Below are positions 1-11,182 of a stretch of 64,000 nucleotides of DNA, in pieces. Where the stretch lies: assembly GCF_949987535.1 (NCBI RefSeq), contig NC_080073.1:24176116-24240115 (forward strand). The letters run 5' to 3'. The first letter of the stretch is position 1, and each line of letters begins with the position of its first letter. This DNA comes from Balaenoptera acutorostrata (taxonomy: Eukaryota; Chordata; Mammalia; Artiodactyla; Balaenopteridae). The notes beneath the pieces were generated by a model that saw only the letters and a list, made by a program, of their open reading frames with translations, was not told the origin of the DNA and did not search any database. The translations under genes and the position numbers were made by a program.

Positions 1-1739
1 CACAGCGCCTTGCGCATATGAAAGACTGAGTGTACTGCAAATGAATCAATGAACTAACCATCCACCCCTCCACCCATCGATCCGTGATACCTCATGTAGC
101 TGGACTTGACTCTTGATATACAAACAGGGTAGGGCTCATCACCTCACCTTTGCTTAGAATTACTTTCTTTTATTCTAGTTTTCTTTTTTGTTGACTATAT
201 GCCTCAGTCTCCCACAGACTAGAACTGCATAAGTGTTCTGACAGAAATGCTCATACTGGAATTGTGGAAACATCAAAGGAGACTAAAGGCAAGGCGGGGG
301 GTTAAGACCACCCTCGAGCATAAAGAGAGAGAAATCCAAATGAGAGGGAGGTGGAGGTGGAAAGCCAACTAGTAAGCTGAGTAGTGGTACACACGGCAAA
401 GGAAGGGAGGAAAGAAGACAGCCCCAAACTTCCTGTCAGTTTAGGAGACCTGCTTTTACATAACCAACCTTGTAGAACGCCGCATGCGCACTAAGGTATG
501 AGAACCAGAGAGCTAAAGCCTAGGAAAGAATAAAGCCGTGTACAGATCTTTGAGCATTCAAACCATTCTGCCTTCAAGATACTATCAAATTCCTAGGTGA
601 AAGGAAGATTGGAACAGTATTCTCAAGTGACTGGCTTGCCTGTGGGGTTTATCTCATTTTGTTTTATTATGAAACCTCTTCAACCTCAATAGAGGCTCAC
701 AGAAATACCTGTACGTTATGACGCAGCAAGCCCCTGTGTGTGGAATGTGCTAACGTGGGGGCTGGAACATAGCAGGTATTGCATTTAAATCCACCGCCTG
801 CTAGCCGGAAACCACATGCATGCAGTGGTTTGGAAAGCTGCAGGAAGGAACAGCCAGCTGCTCCTCTCTTTCCTGGCGGGCATTGCTTACCACAGCCCCG
901 CTAAAGAGCCACGCCCCTTGTGCCTTTGGAGCCATCCCAGTGGAGTCCCGCTTCACACGGGGTTAGGCTCCACGGGTCTGTGGGTAAGTTAAAAGACCAC
1001 ATGAGCCTTCTCTCTGTAGCGGGACTCCTTGCCAGAAACCAAGGCAACTAAAAACGGAAGAGAACAGGGAAAGCTTGGGTTTGTGGTCAGGAATCCGGGG
1101 CACAGCCTCTGTGGCACCGGCCAGGTGCACGCGGAAGCACTGTGAGCAGTGCCAGAGTTGCGCCTGCTCGCGATTCTTGCCGCCTCACCTGACAGGTGGC
1201 CGATGCCAGCATGTCCCAGAGTGAGAAATCAGAAATTCTCCTTTGGCTCTCTGTCTTCATGAAGGTCTTCATAAATACAGAGGTAAAAACACAGAAGCCA
1301 CTGAGCAAAATGGGAGACGAGGTGGATCCCTCCGGCAGGGCGAAACTATTTACAGAGTCTAAGCCAGTGTGAAAAACCACCAAAGTGACTAACAGAGAGA
1401 GTGGTCCCATCTTTGGGGAATCCTATGCTCTTTACGATACTTGATTTGGAAGACATTCTAAGCACTTCAACTGTTCCACAAATGATAACCACCAAAGCCC
1501 TTTCCCTGTGGCAATGTCATTTGCTAAACAATTCTCTCCAATCACACCATTTCACTCATCAAGCTAAGCACAAGTGATGTGAGCATAGGAACAGCTTTCT
1601 TTACGGGGAATCAGTAGGAGACTCAAATAGGCTTGCAGGTCTCAAATATACTAAGGATGTGATTTCCAGACTTCCATGTAAAAGAAAACCTTAGAGACAA
1701 TAAACCACTTCTCTCCCATATCCTTAAAGAAAGGGTAAA
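1..1739. other. Unique intronic sequence, locally GC-richer at 470-1210
   Basis: No repeat family recognised. The stretch 470-1210 is richer in G+C than its surroundings and contains a GCATGCGCAC box near 483-492. A minus-strand frame of 107 codons at 1087-1410 resembles nothing I know and has no splice-site support, so I treat it as chance. Confidence 0.5.
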
Positions 1740-2064
1740 CCTTTTTTTTTTTTTTTGGTTTTTCATTTAAATATAATGAACTAAGTAAGATACACAAAAA
1801 AATCCCTTTATTCCAGGACAGTTAAATAAAACCACAACAAAATTTTACATCCTCTACACCATCTAAAGAATTTACATGAAGGTTGCAAAGGACTAATATT
1901 TTTTAAATTTGACTTTTAAAACTCCCTTTTTCTGTTCTGTGGACATTGGGTTATATTGTGCAAAACTGATAGCAGGAACACCACTTAGCAGAATATTTCA
2001 CCCCACTGTATTGAGGCATGCTGCCAACTAGGCACAGTGGGTGAAGAAATTTAATTTTGTCCAT

Positions 2065-2150
2065 TGTGTAAATAATGTGTATCCCAAGCATTTGAGTGCT
2101 TGGCACATACTACTCAATAAATATTTGTTGAATGAATAATAAAGTGAACT
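2065..2150 (+). repeat. L2-type LINE 3' end
   Basis: The words gcttggcacatac and aataaatatttgttgaatga match the conserved 3' end of LINE-2 elements. It is short and diverged. Confidence 0.7.
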
Positions 2151-2533
2151 AACAAATGAAAAAAAAATAAAAAAGAATTTACAAAAGCTGAAATGAAGTT
2201 GTTAAAGGAATGTACTGACCTGGAAAAAGAGTAACTGCTTTTCCTAAACAACAATATTTTGGGAATACTGGGATATGTCAGGGGGACTACGGCTTGACCT
2301 CCTGTCATACTGCATAGAACCGTGTTAAGTCACACCATTATACAAAATAATATTTCTCACAATGGGTGTTATAGTTTGAAGACAAACTAAAACAGAATTT
2401 TTGCTAAAAATATTTAAAACAAAAAGGATCTCTTCAATAAGAGAAGACCAATGAGTACATTCTTTTTTTGGGGGGGTGTGCCAATTTGTTCAATCACTTT
2501 GGATGAGAGTTTGGCAGTATCTATTAAATTAAA

Positions 2534-2909
2534 TAGTCAGCCCTCTGTATGTGTGGATTCAATCACCCAAGGATCAAAACTGTTTGGGGGAAAACGTTCC
2601 AGAAAGTTCTGAACCCAACCTTGAATTTGCTGGCAACTACTTACATAGCATTTACATGGTATTAGGTATTATAAATAATCTAGAGATGATCTAAAGTATA
2701 TGAGAGATATACCTGAAACTTACATAATGTTGTACATCAACTATACCTCAATAAAAAATAAATAAATAAAATATATGGGAGGATGTGCTACGTTATATGC
2801 AAATACTACACCATTTCACATAAGACACTAGAGCATCCACAGATTTTGGTATCCTCGGGGGGGGGGGGTCCTGGAACCAAAGCCCCCCAGATACCGAGGG
2901 ATAACTGTA
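2534..2909 (-). mobile_element. MER2 (Tigger-type, TcMar) nonautonomous DNA transposon
   Basis: The ends gtcagccctctgtatgtg and taccgagggataactgta form terminal inverted repeats, flanked by TA dinucleotides as expected of Tc1/mariner-Tigger elements. The inner body (atttacatggtattagg, catttcacataagacac) follows MER2. A 65-bp L1 tail interrupts it at 2707-2771, and a run of 13 G lies in its right part. Confidence 0.85.
2707..2771 (+). mobile_element. Very short L1 3' tail inside MER2
   Basis: The sequence acctgaaac...tcaactatacctcaataaaa is the terminal 3' UTR of an L1, with an A-rich tail. It is flanked by tatatgagag (2697-2706) and tatatgggag (2772-2781), a 10-bp target duplication with one mismatch. 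Confidence 0.75.
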
Positions 2910-2970
2910 TCCATCTTACCCTATGACACAGCATTTCTACCCCTATGTATACACTCAAGAATGAGTACCT

Positions 2971-3096
2971 AGGGACTTCCCTGGCGGTCCAGTGGTTAAG
3001 ACTTCATGCCTCCACTTCAGGGGGCGCAGGTTCGATCCCTGGTCAGGGAACTAAGATCCCACATGCCACATGGTGCGGCCAAAAAAAAAAAAAAGA
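2971..3096 (+). mobile_element. CHR-type SINE, short form
   Basis: This is a tRNA-derived head with A box (tggcggtccagtgg) and B box (ggttcgatccc), then tggtgcggcc and an A tail. The target duplication is aagaatgagtacct at 2957-2970 and 3097-3110. Confidence 0.93.
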
Positions 3097-3145
3097 AAGA
3101 ATGAGTACCTAAACTCACAAAAAATCATGTACAAGAGTGTTCATG

Positions 3146-3467
3146 GGGCTTCCCTGGTGGCGCAGTGGTTGAGAATCTGCCTGCCAATGCAGGGAACACG
3201 GGTTCGAGCCCTGGTCTGGGAAGATCCCACATGCCGCGGAGCAACTAGACCCGTGAGCCACAAGTACTGAGCCTGCGCGTTTGGAGCCTGTGCTCCGCAA
3301 CAAGAGAGGCCGTGATAGTGAGAGGCCTGCGCACCGCGATGAAGGGTGGCCCCCACTTGCCGCAACTAGAGAAAGCCCTCGCATGAAACGAAGACCCAAC
3401 ACAGCCAAAAATAAATAAATTAAAAAAAAAAAAATCCTTCCCTCTACTTTAAAAAAAAAAAAAAAAA
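3146..3467 (+). mobile_element. CHR-type SINE, long form, with extra 3' segment
   Basis: The complete element runs from gggcttccctggtggcgcag through cccaacacagccaaaaataa. The duplication agtgttcatg lies at 3136-3145 and 3468-3477. Between the first and second A-runs sits tccttccctctacttt (3435-3450), which is not part of the SINE body. Confidence 0.93.
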
Positions 3468-3934
3468 AGTGTTCATGACAACTTTATCCATAAGAGCCGA
3501 AAACTACCAACAACTCAAACATCTATCAATAGGAGAACCTGATATACAAATTGTGCCATATTCATACAATGGAATCTATAAAACAATAAAAAAAAAGAAC
3601 TACTACACATGTAACATAGTTGAATCTCAGAGTGAAAGAAGGCTGTAACAAACACATAGTGCGTGATTCTATTATTTGAAAGCCAAGAACAGATTAAAGC
3701 ATCTATGATGGAAGTCAAAACAGTGGTGAACTCCTGGGGATAGGGGTGTGAACATGAAATGGGGAAGGGGCCCCAGAGAGCCTCTGGGGGGATGAAAAAG
3801 TTCTGTATCTTGTTCTGGGTGGTGATTATGGGGACATGTACAAAAATGCAACACGTCAAGCTGTACACTTAAGATCTGTAGAGTTCAAAATATGCAAATT
3901 ATACCTCAAGGAAGAATAACCAGTACAGGCCTTT

Positions 3935-5229
3935 TCATAAAAGCAAAGAAAAAAACAAAGATGGAGGAGGAAATGATACATCTGTCTACATAAAAATGTA
4001 AAACTTCCATATGGAACATAAGTCTTATAGAAAAGTAAAAAGCAACTGATACAGCTAGGCATATATTTATAATGTATCAATACATGATAAAATATTGATA
4101 TCCTAAATATGTACCTCTAAGAACACACAACAATAATACATCTCAAACATAAAATTAACAAAGGATGTCACCAGGTAATTCTCAGAGGAATCACTAACAT
4201 GCCGACGTGAACCCTGGGCAGTAATCTCAAGCTGAGTAAGTGTGCCAGGTAAATACGGACTGTAACAAGGCCCCGAATCACAGTCAGCCAGAAGTCCATA
4301 GTCATCCCACACGGAATCGGTCATTTTCCTAGTAACAAGTTCAAGAAATGCGATACCTCAGTTTTATTTTGTGGCCCCCTCCTCGTGGCAGATGGCACTT
4401 TCTGAGCACAATCACAAGACTGAGGTCGGATTTCCATCTTCCTCCACTAGCAACAGCCAACCTTTGCCTGGTACTGAGAATGCGGGGGAGGGGGAGGGTT
4501 ACCTGCTCCTCCCCTTGCAGGTGACTTCTGTTGCATCCCAGTGAAGGTTCTGAGATGTGGGTCAGTTTTGTGCCAGTGACATCTGATCAACACCTTGTAC
4601 TCATGCAGGGCCCAGAGCACAGATGGGCTTTTCTGGGCACTCCCGTTCCACCCTTAAACTCTGAGAGGGGACCCTTCTCAGGTCTCCTGCCCTGCCTCCG
4701 AATCCTTCTTATAAGTACCTGGTGGAGTAACATGGAAAGAGCTCATGAACGGGTGCAGATTCTCCTGGTACCTGAGTCTTCCAAGAATCCTAAACTCTCA
4801 TGATAGACAACACTGAGCCTTTAAGAATGTGTTAAGATTTCAGTGATGTCCTTCTTACCCACTCTTTTGGCTGTCACCTCTTCTTTGTCTACCAAAGGTC
4901 AAACAGTCTGTGTGTCCATTCAGTCTCCTCTTGTGACCCCTGTGTAATTCAGTTTGCCTGGTTGCCTTGCAATCTCAGCTCTAATGGGCTCAAGAAAAAG
5001 AACTATGATTTTATATGTTATCTGGCTTTTTTCTCCTTGTGGCTTTTTATATCCTAAGCGAAAGAGCACTTCAGAAAATACTGTGCAAGGAATGAAAATG
5101 AAAACACAACATATCAGAGTTTGGGAGATATGGCTAATTTGGTGCTTGGGGGAAATTTGTAAATTTAAGTGCTTATATGAGGGGAAAAAAAGATCTACAA
5201 ACCAGTGATCTAAGCTTCCAACTTAAGAA
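3935..5229. other. Intronic sequence with unclassified old repeat-like part
   Basis: 3935-4370 is AT-rich and unrecognised. 4370-5060 has a mobile-element feel (a conserved-looking, GC-richer, stop-broken stretch), but I cannot name a family. A G-rich run lies at about 4482-4498. Confidence 0.35.
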
Positions 5230-6275
5230 GCTGGAAAGAGAACAGCAAAGTAAACCCAAGATAGTAGGAAAAAGGAAATGACAAAAATAAAAGCAGAAAT
5301 CAGTGAAACAGAAAACAGACCAAAAATACACAAAATCAATTATTTAAAAATTGTTTCTTTGAATAGATCAATAAATTCACAAACCTCTACCTATACTGAC
5401 CAAGAAAACACATAAATTATCAATACTGGTGATGAAAGAGGGATCATCACATTAAACGGATAAGACAAACAACTTAGATGAAATGGAAAAATTGTTTGGA
5501 AAAGTACAACTTTATAAAACTGACACAAGCTAAAGAGAACACCGTGACAGTCCTATATTTGTAAAATATATTGAATTTATCAAAAGCCTTCTCACAAAGA
5601 AAACCTAGGCCCAGATGGTTTTACTGGTGAACTCTAAGGAGAATTAGAATTAGAGAATTCTAATTCTAATCTCTAATTCTAGAGAATTAGAATTCTTCCT
5701 TATTCCTGAACAATAAGGAAGAACTAATACCAATCTTACACAAACCCTTTCAGAAAAAAAAAGAGACTATTTCCTAACATATTTTATGAGGCCTGCATTA
5801 CCCTGATACCAAATCCAAATAAAGATATTCCAAGAGAAATCTACAGATCAGTATTCCTCATGAAGACAGATGTAAAAATTCTTAACAAAATATTTGTAGG
5901 TTGAATGCAGAAATATATAGAAATGATAATACACCATGAGTAAGTGAGGTTTATCCTAGGAATACAAGGTTCATTCATCATTCTAAAATCAATAAAATTT
6001 GATTTTAACAGAAGAAAAACCATATGACAATTTCAATAGATGCAGGGAAAGTATCTGAAAAAATGAGACACCTATTATTATAGACAAAGCAGAAATAGTA
6101 GGAAACTTTTCTAATCCATAAAGAACATCTATAAGAAGCATACAGCTGACACCATACTTAATGACAAAAGACTGCATGCTTTCCCCGTGAGGCTGGGAAA
6201 ATGGCAAGGATGTTCACTCTTGCACATCTACTTAACATTTTATTGGAGGTCGAGCCAGTATAGCAAGACCAAAAA
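5230..6275 (+). mobile_element. L1 ORF2 remnant (reverse transcriptase region)
   Basis: Recognisable L1 ORF2 nucleotide landmarks occur in order: aaatcagtgaaacagaaaac, cccagatggttttactggtg, ccctgataccaaatccaaa and tcaatagatgcagggaaa, ending in an A-run near 6270-6285. It has many stops and indels and is not functional. It contains an inserted or expanded palindromic block at 5636-5723. Confidence 0.85.
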
Positions 6276-6284
6276 AAAAAAAAA

Positions 6285-7205
6285 AAGCATATTGGAACAG
6301 AAAAGTAAAAAAGTAAGAAGACTAACAATACCAGGTGTTGGCAAGGACATGGAGCAACTAGAACTCTACACACAATAGCTGGTAGAGGTGTATTACGGTA
6401 CAATTACTTTACCAAAGGGTTTGGCAGTATCTCAAAAAGTTAAATACATACCACATGGCCCATCTATCTAGGTATGTGCCCAAAGAAGTCAAAACAAACA
6501 TTCACACAAAGACTCGCATAAGAATGGTCACAGTTGCTTTGTTTATAACAGCCAAAAACTGACAATTCAAACATCTTTCTTTAGGAGAGTAGACAGACAA
6601 ACTGTGGTCTATTTATTCAGTTGAATACCACTCAACAACAAAAAGGAATGAACTACTGATACGTGCAACAACATGGATGGACTTCAAAAACATTAAGCTG
6701 AGTAAAAGCAGCCAGACCCTAAACAGTACATATTCATTTATTAAAAGTTCTTTAAAACACACAAACTAGATCTAAAGTGCTAGGCAGCAGATTAGTACCT
6801 GACTGGGGCTGAGGATGGAGATTTGACCATGAAGAATTTCTGGGGGGGATGTGAATGTTCTGTACAGGGCAGTGGCAAACTATGGCCTGCAAGCTGGCTG
6901 CCTGTTTTGGTGAATCAAGTTTTCCTGGAACACAGCCATGCCCACTTATTTATGTGTTGTCTATGACTGTTTTTAAACTATTAGGGCAGAACTGAGTAGT
7001 TGCAAATGAAATATTATGGCCCACAAAGTCTGAAACATTTTACTATGTGGCCCTTTACATACAAAGTTTCTGACACCTGTTCTTTATCTCTATCTTACTT
7101 GGGATGATGGGGTTATCAGGTTGTATGAATATGTCAAAACCTATTGAACTGTATGTTTAAAATGGATCTCTTGTAGACAATATATCTCAGTAAAACTGAT
7201 CTAAA
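6285..7205 (+). mobile_element. L1 3' end with a hAT element inserted
   Basis: The late ORF2 sequence (ccaggtgttggcaaggacat, aaaaaggaatgaactactga) leads into the 3' UTR (tcagtaaaactgatcta). A MER58-like hAT element splits it at 6865-7079. Confidence 0.85.
6865..7079 (+). mobile_element. hAT nonautonomous element (MER58-like, name tentative), copy 1
   Basis: It starts cagggcagtggcaaactatgg and ends tttctgacacctg, matching the CAGGGG..CCCCTG-type inverted ends. The middle has the diagnostic ttcctggaacacagccatgc and actatgtggccctttaca. It interrupts the surrounding L1 at a site with similar flanks (ttctgta / ttcttta). Confidence 0.75.
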
Positions 7206-7209
7206 AGGA

Positions 7210-9190
7210 ATAAGTAATTTGAAGAAGATAAATCATGATGTAAAAACAAAATATGAGTCCAAGAAGTTAAAAAAAAAAAAAAGCTAAGACACAAAATATA
7301 AAACAAAAGGAACAAAATTGGGCTAATAAATGAACTTTAACAACTGAAAACATCTTTCACATATAATGCATTATTCCTTTATTTTTAGGCTAGACTATCC
7401 TCTTTATTGTCATACAGCTGATTGGAAAATACGGTTTTAGAGTAGGCAAAACTTGTAAAAGGCAAGACAATTCTATGTGGCCTCTATTAACTCTCTCTCG
7501 ACATCCCTTCCACTTCCCTGTCATCCTCACCCCACAACCCATCTGAGGGAAAAGACACACTGACACAGACAACTGCCTCATTCTGTCCACCCCAGAGAGA
7601 GAGGAGAAGCAATCTCCACTTATTCCTAATCCAATCCTCCGAGCAACAGCTAGACTAAATTCCTACTTCAAGATCTCATTTTCAGTAGGAACTTTGTAAA
7701 AAAGTGAGTTTTATAGTACTAAAATAATTGTGAAATGGACATTTTTATAATATAAACTATAGTAATTAAAAAAACAAGAAGGTAAAAAAGAGCTCTGGGG
7801 GGGGGAAATTTGTTCCCACTTAATCATAAAACCTGACTAGAAATTTACTATGAAAAACTTGTAGAAAATTATTTATCAACAAATGTGTGATTTTCAATCA
7901 CCGATGAACACCCCAAATAACTGATGCATAGAATGAAAATTACCTTATAGCAACTGACAGATTATTTAACATTGACTGAGTGCCGGGCTATAAATTGACT
8001 TAGAAGTTAAAGTCATGGTATATATATATATATATAAAACTTCACATTCTAATTCAACATTCATTTGCCCGTGCTTACTTGTTATTAAAACCACATGTTG
8101 GCACTGAAGTATTTTATGGTTCATTTGAGACAAACACGCATAAAATTGTGGGAAACAAATAGAGCCCCAGAAGTCTGTTAAAGGCAAGATACTCAACTCC
8201 AATGCAACCTCAGTTATGAGGCCTTCTGAAGCCTAAAAGTATCTCTGTGGTTGAAAAGAGGTTTGTCTTAATAAAAAAAAACTCCACTGCAACTGTAATG
8301 AGATTGAAACTGTAGCAACGACTCACCCAGTTTTTATTTTTATCCCCCAAACTGGAAACCATGGATCCCATTACCTGTTTATTGAGAGAGTGTGCCAAGA
8401 CTTTAAATGACACCTTCAATGAGTTGTGTATTTAAATTTTGCAGGGTAAAAGTGTCCTTTTTTTTAATTTAATCTAAACCATATATCGAACTAGTGAATA
8501 GTGAAATAGTATTAATACAAAGGACTCCTTCCTTGAAAGACACTTGGCCATACCCTAAAGATGAAAATGTCAAGAGAATCATCACAGAATCAGCCCCACA
8601 CACAACTATCTTCCAAGTGCATTTCAGACAATGCTGGTATTTTAAAGCAAGCTCCTCCTGATACTTCTGAGTTCTCTGTAGCACATATCACGGTTAAAAT
8701 ACGGCAAAAAGCAATGAAGTGGACAAGAAGCTAAACATCAAGAAAGTATAATAAAATCCACAGGAAAAAAAAATTTTTTTAATTTAAACCCACAGTTTTA
8801 AATTACCATGGTTCCCATGGTAATTTACCATGGTTTCCATGACCCCACAGGTTACATAGCAACCGGCTTCCTCGCTCCTTCCCTGTAATCACTCATGTAC
8901 CCTGTGCCCACCCACTGGGCACACAATTCAAATTAACAAACCTTTAAAGAACGTCTGTAATTTGTTAAGCGTTATGATAGATACATAAGTGAAAGAAATG
9001 CAAACCCCTATACTAAAGGGCTTCTCACACCGTAGGGGATACCCAACAAACTACCAGCACTCTACAGTATAGCGCTCAGGGAGCCCAGAGCAAGAGGTGG
9101 CTGCGGCTGGGGAGGGAACCCTTCCTAGAAGGGGGAATACTGCAGCGGGGTCAGGATGTATAGACTCTTACCATCCTATAAAGGGCAAGG
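7210..9190. other. Unique AT-rich intron
   Basis: No repeat family recognised apart from a (TA)n run at 8015-8039, a T-run at 8457-8466 and the palindrome at 8799-8827. Small frames here lack splice support. Confidence 0.5.
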
Positions 9191-9202
9191 GAAGTACTCT
9201 GA

Positions 9203-9393
9203 ATGGAGAGAATGGTATAAACCTTGGCATGCATCATAATCATCTGGATTATCTGTGTTAAAATACAGACTCTGGGCCCTCTCTTCAGACTTCTGACGTA
9301 GGGAGGGCCTGAGAATCTGCATTTAAATTCAATTCCCAGAGGATGCTGATGTGATGCTCTTGATCCATTAAGCACACTTTGAGAACCACTGGT
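9203..9393 (-). mobile_element. MER5A hAT element
   Basis: The landmarks catcataatcatctgg, gggagggcctgagaatctgc and tttgagaaccactgg follow MER5A, a short nonautonomous hAT-Charlie element. Confidence 0.85.
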
Positions 9394-9747
9394 GTGGGCA
9401 GATGTGTATAACCTATGTGGAGAATCCCATTACCTTCCCATGGTTCGAGTACAGGATGGCATGAATTTATAAGTTCCTCCCCCCCAAAAAAACTGTTTCC
9501 ATTTCATTAGTTCACTTTTATTTTCTTTTTTAGGTGAGCTACACACACTTTAAAGACCATGACAACCAGGATAATAATGACCAACGATAACATAAAAAAA
9601 GAATTATAGGGTCTAACAATAATTTTTATGTGAAATATTTTTAAATGCAGCAATTTTCTTAAATTGTTGAACTCTGGGCATTTTAAAACAAAGTTTAAAG
9701 CCTTCACAAACAAATTATCTTAAGTTTACTTTTAAACATTCAAGTGT

Positions 9748-10835
9748 TTTATACCACTTCACACCTACTAGGATGGCTCTAATGTAAAACAGAAACTAAC
9801 AAGTGTTGAGAGGAATCAGAACCCTCATACGGTGCTGGTGGGAATGTAAACTGGTGGAGACATCATAAAAGAAGTTTCATGCTTCCTCAAAAAGCTAAAC
9901 AGAGAATTACTGTATGATGCAGCGATTCCACTCCTAGGTATATACTCAAATGAATGGAAAGCAGAGTCTCAAACAGATGCTTGTACATCAATGTTCACTG
10001 TGTACCATAGTCTAAATGTTCATGTCCCCTCAATATTCACGTGTTGGAATTCTAATGCCAAATGCGATGGTTTTAGAAGGTGGGGCCTTTGGAAGGTGCT
10101 TAGGTCATGAGAGTGGAGCCCTCATGAATGAGATTAGTGCCCTTATATAAGAGATCCCACAAAGCTGCCTAGCTCCTTCCACCAGATGAAGCTACAACGA
10201 GAAGTCTGCAACCCAGAAGAGGGCCCTCACCTGACCACACTGGCACCCCGATCTTGGATCTCCAGCCTTCAGAACTGTGAGCAATAAATCTCTGCTGTTT
10301 ATAAGCCACCCAGTCTGTGGCATTTTGTTACATAGCCTAAATGGACTAAAACACTACAGCATTATTCGTAACAGCCAAAAGATGGCAGCAACCCAAATGC
10401 CCATCAACAGATGACTGGATCAACAAAACGTGGTATATACGTGCAATGGGATATTATTCAGCCATAAAAAGGAATGAAGTTCTGATGCAAACTACAACAT
10501 GGATACACCTTGAAAACACTGTTCTAAGTGAAATAAGCCAGACACAAAAGGAAAAATATTTTATAATCCACTTACATGAAATATCTAGAATAGGCAAATT
10601 CATAGAGAAAGAAAGGAGATTAGGGATTACTAGGGGTTGGGGTGTGGGTGGAATGGGGAGTTATTGCTTAATGGTTACAGAGTTTATGTTTGGGGTGATG
10701 AAAAAGTTTTTCAAATAGACAGTGGTGATGGTTGTACAACACCATGAATGTAATTAATACTACCGAATTTTAGACTTAAAAATGGTTAAAACAGCAAATT
10801 TTATGTTATATATATTTAACCACCAAAAAAAAGCT
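9748..10835 (+). mobile_element. L1 3' end split by an MLT1A LTR
   Basis: The left part 9748-9998 (cacctactaggatggct, gattccactcctaggtat) and right part 10354-10835 (gcattattcgtaacagcc, tggtatatacgtgcaatggg) are adjacent in L1 ORF2/3' UTR. They are separated only by the LTR. Confidence 0.88.
9999..10353 (+). mobile_element. MLT1A solo LTR (ERVL-MaLR)
   Basis: The LTR landmarks are ggtggggcctttggaagg, ggtcatgagagtggagccc, the polyadenylation region ctgtgagcaataaatc and the terminus taaatggactaaaaca. There is no internal proviral sequence, so it is a solo LTR. It lies inside the L1 at 9748-10835 and is therefore younger than that copy. Confidence 0.88.
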
Positions 10836-11006
10836 GGAAGAGTTTAATCTCAATTATTTGTCCCAAAATTCCAATGGAGACTGAATCGCTGATATTAGTA
10901 CTTTGATTTCAGTTTAGCTGAGCCCTTAAACTACAAAGACATATCAGACTGCTCCCGTTTTGTCTACAGCATTTATATGCTCACAAAGAAAACCCACTTA
11001 TGAGAG

Positions 11007-11160
11007 GAACTTCCCTGGTGGTCCAGTGGTTAAGACTCCTTGCTTCCACTGCAGGGTGCAAGGGGCACGGTTCCATCCCTGGTGGGAGAATGAAGATCCC
11101 ACATGCCGCACAGTGTGGCCAAAAAAAAAAAAAAAAAAGAAAAAAAGAAAGAAAGAAAGA
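11007..11160 (+). mobile_element. CHR-type SINE, short form
   Basis: It starts gaacttccctggtggtccag and ends in a long A tail that evolved into a GAAA repeat. It has a very clear 22-bp target duplication beginning aaagaaaacccactt (10985-11006 and 11161-11182). Confidence 0.93.
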
Positions 11161-11182
11161 AAAGAAAACCCACTTATGAGAG

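Larger units (their letters stand above)
2466..3925 (+). mobile_element. Old L1 3' end, broken into pieces by four later insertions
   Basis: The L1 parts are about 2466-2533, 2910-2970, 3111-3145 and 3478-3925. They read in order through the end of ORF2 (tttggcagtatct; ctatgacacagcattt; ttcatgacaactttatcc) into the 3' UTR, ending with aaattatacctcaaggaag. The interruptions are a MER2 DNA transposon and two CHR SINEs; a separate L1 tail lies inside the MER2. The reading frame is destroyed. Confidence 0.85.

Noticed and set aside
1087..1410. 107-codon minus-strand frame with a hydrophobic start
   Set aside because: No family resemblance, no splice sites, ordinary chance length in a GC-richer patch.
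3070..3270. tRNA gene suggested by A and B boxes
   Set aside because: The boxes belong to tRNA-derived SINE heads, not to a foldable tRNA; the same holds for all CHR copies.
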